DNA of 64,000 nt from Lathyrus oleraceus (Eukaryota; Streptophyta; Magnoliopsida; Fabales; Fabaceae). The DNA lies in contig NC_066579.1 of NCBI RefSeq assembly GCF_024323335.1, positions 132,052,354 through 132,116,353 on the forward strand, written 5' to 3'. Of the stretch, positions 59,530 to 64,000 are shown one piece after another (position 1 is the first letter of the stretch; each line of letters starts with the position of its first letter). The position numbers were made by a program, and so were the translations under genes. The notes beneath the pieces are model-generated. The model searched no databases, was not told the DNA's origin, and saw nothing but the letters and a program-made list of their open reading frames with translations.

Positions 59530-62230
59530 TACATAATCTAACATCAGTTTGAGTCTTGCTTATGTTAGTCAATTGTCTGATTCTGGATATTCATATGTGT
59601 TTTCTTCTACTTCATGTCATATACAAAATCCACAATCCGGAAGGAAGATTGGGGAAGCCGTAGACAAGGGGAATTTATGTTTTGGATTAGAAGAGACTTC
59701 CAGATATTGCAGCTTCAATGTCTACTTTAACTACTGATGTATCATTTTTGTTTGTTTAAATTTGTCTTATAGTAGCTTTTATTTATGGAATTCTCTCCTT
59801 GGATATGTTTTAGCCTATAAATTAAACTATTTCGTTTCTATTGGAGCTTTATAAAATTTGCATACTAGTGATATTTCTAATTGTCGTGGTTGCAAACTTA
59901 CTAAATTTTTTGCTTTGCCTTTTAATAGAAGTTTTTATGTTTATAATACACCTTTTGATTTAGTTCATTCGAATATGTGGGGTCTATTCTTGGTTCTTAC
60001 CAAAGGTGGATCTAGGTATTGTGTCTCTTTTATTGATGATTATAGTCGTTATTATTGGGTTTATCTTATGAAAAAACATTCATAATTTTGTGGCATTTAT
60101 CATATGTTTCGTGTAATAGTTAAAACTCAACAAAACATTGTTATAAAGTGCTTTAGTTGCTAGGAGGTTTGTATAGTTCTACTAAATTTTCTTATTTGTT
60201 TGCTTATGATGGTACTATTCACTAGACTTCATGCATCGCCACTTCTCAACAAAATGGCGTTGCTGAAAGAAAGCATTGTCATATTATTGAAACTACTCAT
60301 ATTTTTAGTTGTTTATTGTAGATCCAAGTGTGTTTTGGGCAAACCAATTTGTATAGTTTTCCATGTCGTTAATAGAATTTCATCATCTATCACTTCATGG
60401 TTGTCTCCATTTGAAACTATGTATATTTATGTTCCTAATTATTCCTATTTAAAAGTTTTTGATTCTACATATTTTGTTCTTCTTCCACAAGTTGAACATA
60501 GTAAATTCTTTCATCATTATGTAATATGTATTTTTCTTGGTTATGGGGATGATCAAAATTCTTATCATTGTTATAATCCTATTAATAAAAAGTGTATGTT
60601 TCTCATCATGTTGTGTTTCTTGAACACATACCATTTTACTGGATTTGGATTCTCTCCATTGGAGAAATCACTGATTTTTTATCCAGTTAAATCTTAACCA
60701 TCAAAACATTTTTCTTTACATTTTTTATTATTTTGATAACTCCCCCATTTGTTTTTTAACGATGAGGATCTCATTGGAGGAAACTGCAAATAAATTCTCA
60801 CAGGAGAGAATCAATACCCCATTTTACTTTCTTCCTTCTGATTCTCATATTCCTATCAGATCCAAGCTTGCTCATATTGACCCATTTTCCTTTGATGATG
60901 GTATTTCCAATAATTGTAATATTGATAATTATAGGGATGATACTATTACTACTCTAGATACCAATGTTTCATCTATCCCTCACGGTTACCCAAAAATCTC
61001 ATTGGACTGTTGAGTCTACTACACCCCCATCTTCTCTTTATCCATCTTGTTATTGTAAGTCTACTCAATTGCCTAATTTTATTTATTCCACTTATTTCCC
61101 TTCTTTTGCCTACTTTTTAACCTCAATTGACAATATGTTTAAGCCTTCTTCTTATAAAGAATCTATTTTTGATCTTATTTAGCAGTAAGCTATGACGGAT
61201 GAACTTACTTCTTTGCATAAGACATATACTTGGATCTTGTTGAGTATACAAGATCAAAACCAAGTCTGATGGGTCAGTTGAGAGATACAAATCTAGTTTT
61301 ATTGCTAAGGGATACCCTCAATAATATGGAATAGATTATGAAGAAATTTTTTCTCTCGTAGCCAATATGATTACTATTCTTATTCTTATTATGGTTGTAT
61401 CTGTTTGCCAATGGAATATTTCTCAAACTGATGTTAAAAATGCATTTTTAAATGATCATCTTTAGGAGGAAGTTTATATGGAACTCCACCAGGTATTACA
61501 ATAAGGGAGTGTGTAAATTGAATAAATCATTATATGAGTGAAAAAAACTTCACGAGCTTGATTTGAGAAGTTCTCCATTGTGATTACTTATATTGACTTC
61601 CATTTATGATATTACAAATGATGATGTTGATGTGATTAATGAGTTGAAATTACAGTTAGCTAAACAATTTCAAATGAAATATTTAGGCACACTTCGCTAA
61701 TTTTTTAGGATTGAAGTTGCATATTCCTCTAGAGGTTATATTCTTTCTCGAATTACATATATGCCAACATTCATGCGCTCAATGTGAAATATTTCACCTC
61801 TGATGGTGTTCCTCTATTAGATCCCATTTTGTATCGTACTTTAGTTGGTAGCTTGGTGTATCTTACTATAAATAGATAAGATATTACTTATGCAATGCAT
61901 ATTTTTTCATTATATTGTTGTTTCTTCTACTATAGTACGTTGAGAAATTGTTCTTCGCATACTTCGGTATCTCTGGGGCCCTTTATTTCAGAGTCTGCTT
62001 TTTCCCTTCATCTTATTCTTTGGATTTACATGCTTAATTTAATGCATAGTGGGTTGTTTATCCCACTAATCGCAAGTCTACTTGTATTTTTTAGAGAGGT
62101 TCTCTTATTTCTTGGAAGAGCAAGAAGCAAGACATGTTGTCTCGTTCTTCAACAAAAGTAGAGTATCGTACTGTGGCAACTACCACTTCTGAGATAATGT
62201 GGTTACATTGGCTTCTTTCTAATATTTGCA
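59530..62230 (+). pseudogene. Heavily decayed Ty1/copia element (copia-2)
   Basis: Remnants in order: end of protease/pre-integrase (SQLSDSGYSYVFSSTSC, about 59560), integrase (NCRGCKLTKFFALPFNRS, then HSNMWGLF and FIDDYSRYYWVYLMKKHS, about 59870-60085), catalytic-Glu region (QQNGVAERKHCH-like in a shifted frame near 60250), integrase end (60440-60690), linker, RT start (ELTSLHKTYTW near 61200), RT body with many stops, and RNase H (about 62140-62220, EYRTVATTTSEIMWLHWLL). Dozens of stops and frameshifts and a much higher A/T content than the Ogre genes make it the oldest coding remnant in the window. No LTRs recognised. Confidence 0.8.
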
Positions 62231-62275
62231 TCTCTCTATCTCTCTCTCTCACACACACACACATACACATATATA
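62231..62275. repeat. CT/CA microsatellite
   Basis: TCTCTC-type repeat passing into CACACACACACA and then ATACACATATATA, at the left border of the foldback element. Confidence 0.9.
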
Positions 62276-62283
62276 AAATTATG

Positions 62284-63450
62284 TAATTAACCAACTCCAT
62301 AATTTCATTAATCAATATTTTACATTTCATTAATCAAATTTGTTTTACTACTAAAAATTATTTTTAATATCTGACATTTATTAACCAATTTCATATTTTC
62401 ATAAACCAATATTTTACTTTTCATTAACGAATTATTTGGGCGTTTACTAACCAATTATATCACTTCATTAACCATTTTTTTACTTTTCATTAATTAACTT
62501 TGTTTTACTACTAAATATTATTTTTAATATTTGGACATTATTAACCAACTTCATCATTTCATTAACCAACGTTTTACATTTCATTAACCAACTTTGCTTT
62601 ACTATTAAAAATCACTTTGTTCATGGACATTGTTCACAGTCACTTGAAGTGTTCATGACACTGTAATGACAATGTTCATTGTTCACGTCATTGTTCACCA
62701 TAATTGTGAAAAATGAATACGATGTAGATATAAGGGATAGTATAAGGAATACCATTGATGCAAAACGAATAGTTTTGTGAAGGTTTCATGAGAGTAAAAT
62801 TGTAGTAATATATGGTAATTATTTATTGGATGACATCAAGTTTAGTATTGGAAAGATAATTTAATTCTCATATTGAATATATTAACATTCACCAATGTTA
62901 TTCTTACACTACCCCTTACATCTACATTGTATTCATTATTCATAAATACAGTAAACAATGACGTGAACAGTGAACAGTGTCATTATAGTGTCATGAAGAG
63001 TACAAGCGCGTGCACAATGGCCGTGAACGATGCTCATGAACAATACAGGCCCGTGCACAATGGCCGTGAACGATGCTCATGCACAGTGCATGAGCAGTAA
63101 CTTTTAATAATAAAATAAATTTGACTAATAAAATATAAAAAGTTGGTTAATGAAGTGAGAAAATTGATTAATAAAAATATTTATATTATAAATAATTTTT
63201 AATAGTAAAATAATGTTAGTTCATAAAAAGTGAAAAATTGATTAACGAAATGATGAAATTGATTAATAAACGTCCAAATATTAAAAAAATAATAATAAAT
63301 AAAATTTATTAATAAAAAATAAAATATTATCTTATGAAAATATAAAATTGGTTAATAAATGTTTGATATTAAAAATAATTTTTAATAATAAAATAAATTT
63401 ATTTAATAAAATGGAAAATATTGTTAATAAAATTATTAAGTTGATTCATA
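62284..63450. mobile_element. Foldback element with long inverted arms made of sub-repeats
   Basis: The left arm (about 62284-62763) and right arm (about 62890-63450) are reverse complements, with mismatches and gaps, around a loop of about 130 bases. The outer part of each arm is built from about four degenerate units of 70-95 bases with ATTAACCAAnTTCAT and TTTTACTACTAAAAATTATT blocks. The inner part is unique and better matched (CATGACACTGTAATGACA left, TGTCATTATAGTGTCATG right). The right arm has an extra 43-base tandem duplication (63009-63090). No coding capacity. Plant foldback and hairpin-type DNA transposons have this design, but no terminus or target duplication was fixed, so a segmental inverted duplication is possible. 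Confidence 0.7.
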
Positions 63451-64000
63451 CACATTTTTATATCAACATTCCTTAATTTAAAATAAAAAGTATATTATAA
63501 TATTTATTATTATAATATTTCACTATTTCACTAGTTTGGTATAGTGTAAAAGTTAGCCTAAGATTATCAATTTCTGTTCTTTTTAATACCACCACTAATT
63601 TTGTCCTATATCTCTCTATGATTATTATTGGGAAAATTCGTTGGAAGAATTCAAACTTACTGAATGACAAAAGTTCTAAGGAATCAAATTTAGCTTATAT
63701 GTAAGTCCTCAATATCACTTTCTTGATAAAAAAAAATGTTTTTTTTTATTTGTAAAATTTAAGTTAGTATTAATTGTCCTTTTGTCAAAATTATTTTTAG
63801 ATAAATATTAATGATAGAGAAAAAATAAAATAAATATAATATATAATTAAGGATATTATAGATAAAAGAAGAATTATTGTGTAAAAAGTAATCATAATAA
63901 TTAACTTATTTTTTATTATATGTAAAAAATAAAAAAAAATAACACTTAAAAAATAACTGAGAGAAAGTATTTCTCTTCCTCAAACCTCACAATGATTCCA
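63451..64000. other. AT-rich DNA, nothing recognised
   Basis: Strongly A/T-rich. No open frame, repeat family or RNA gene that I can support. Confidence 0.5.

Noticed and set aside
36481..62230. Copia fragments at 36.5 kb and 59.5 kb as one element split by Ogre-2
   Set aside because: Both contain the integrase core, so they overlap in content, and the true flank of Ogre-2 is gypsy-like sequence.

Overview
The window is plant nuclear DNA made almost entirely of nested retrotransposons. I found no host protein-coding gene, tRNA or rRNA. Two very large Ty3/gypsy elements of the Ogre (Tat) type are present, with an extra ORF before gag, dual RNase H, an intron between protease and reverse transcriptase, a tRNA-Arg-type primer site and LTRs that share typical legume Ogre motifs. 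A SIRE/Maximus-type Ty1/copia element is also present. Together these suggest a legume with a large genome, probably of tribe Fabeae (pea, vetch, lentil, grass-pea group). The species cannot be named from this sequence.

Layout. Positions 1-15743 hold Ogre-1, on the minus strand and cut by the left window edge: 3' UTR repeat arrays (1-4006), pol (4007-7469), intron, protease, gag, ORF1, 5' UTR, primer site, and a 1.93 kb 5' LTR (13818-15743). It sits inside an older plus-strand LTR, here called LTR-B (15744-19706). LTR-B ends against a decayed copia element (copia-1, 19707-20436 and 28919-30128). Copia-1 is itself split by a complete SIRE/Maximus element (20437-28918, TSD GATAT). On the right, copia-1 meets a second LTR-B copy in the opposite orientation (30129 to about 34.8 kb). 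Positions 34.8-37.36 kb are a mosaic of small remnants: a possible LINE tail, an AT/GA microsatellite, a MITE-like hairpin, a copia integrase piece and a gypsy gag piece.

Positions 37360-58927 are a complete Ogre element (Ogre-2, minus strand, 21,568 bp) with LTRs of about 4.4 kb and a 5-bp TSD ACTAG, inserted into the gypsy gag remnant. The rest (58.9-64 kb) holds the interrupted flank, a heavily decayed copia element (59.5-62.2 kb), a long foldback (inverted-repeat) element of about 1.17 kb (62284-63450) and AT-rich DNA.

Within each Ogre element the parts form one retrotransposition unit: the LTR promoter makes a genomic RNA; ORF1 has no known function; gag, protease and pol package, process, copy and integrate it; splicing of the 245-266 bp intron would join protease to RT in frame. 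Both copies are broken, mostly by changes of the C-to-T/G-to-A kind expected from decay of methylated DNA. The most unusual observations are 3' UTR arrays whose repeated motif is complementary, in the sense RNA, to the element's own primer-binding site (both Ogres), PBS-like sequence inside the LTR ends, a doubled polypurine tract in the SIRE element, and the foldback element whose arms are built of sub-repeats.
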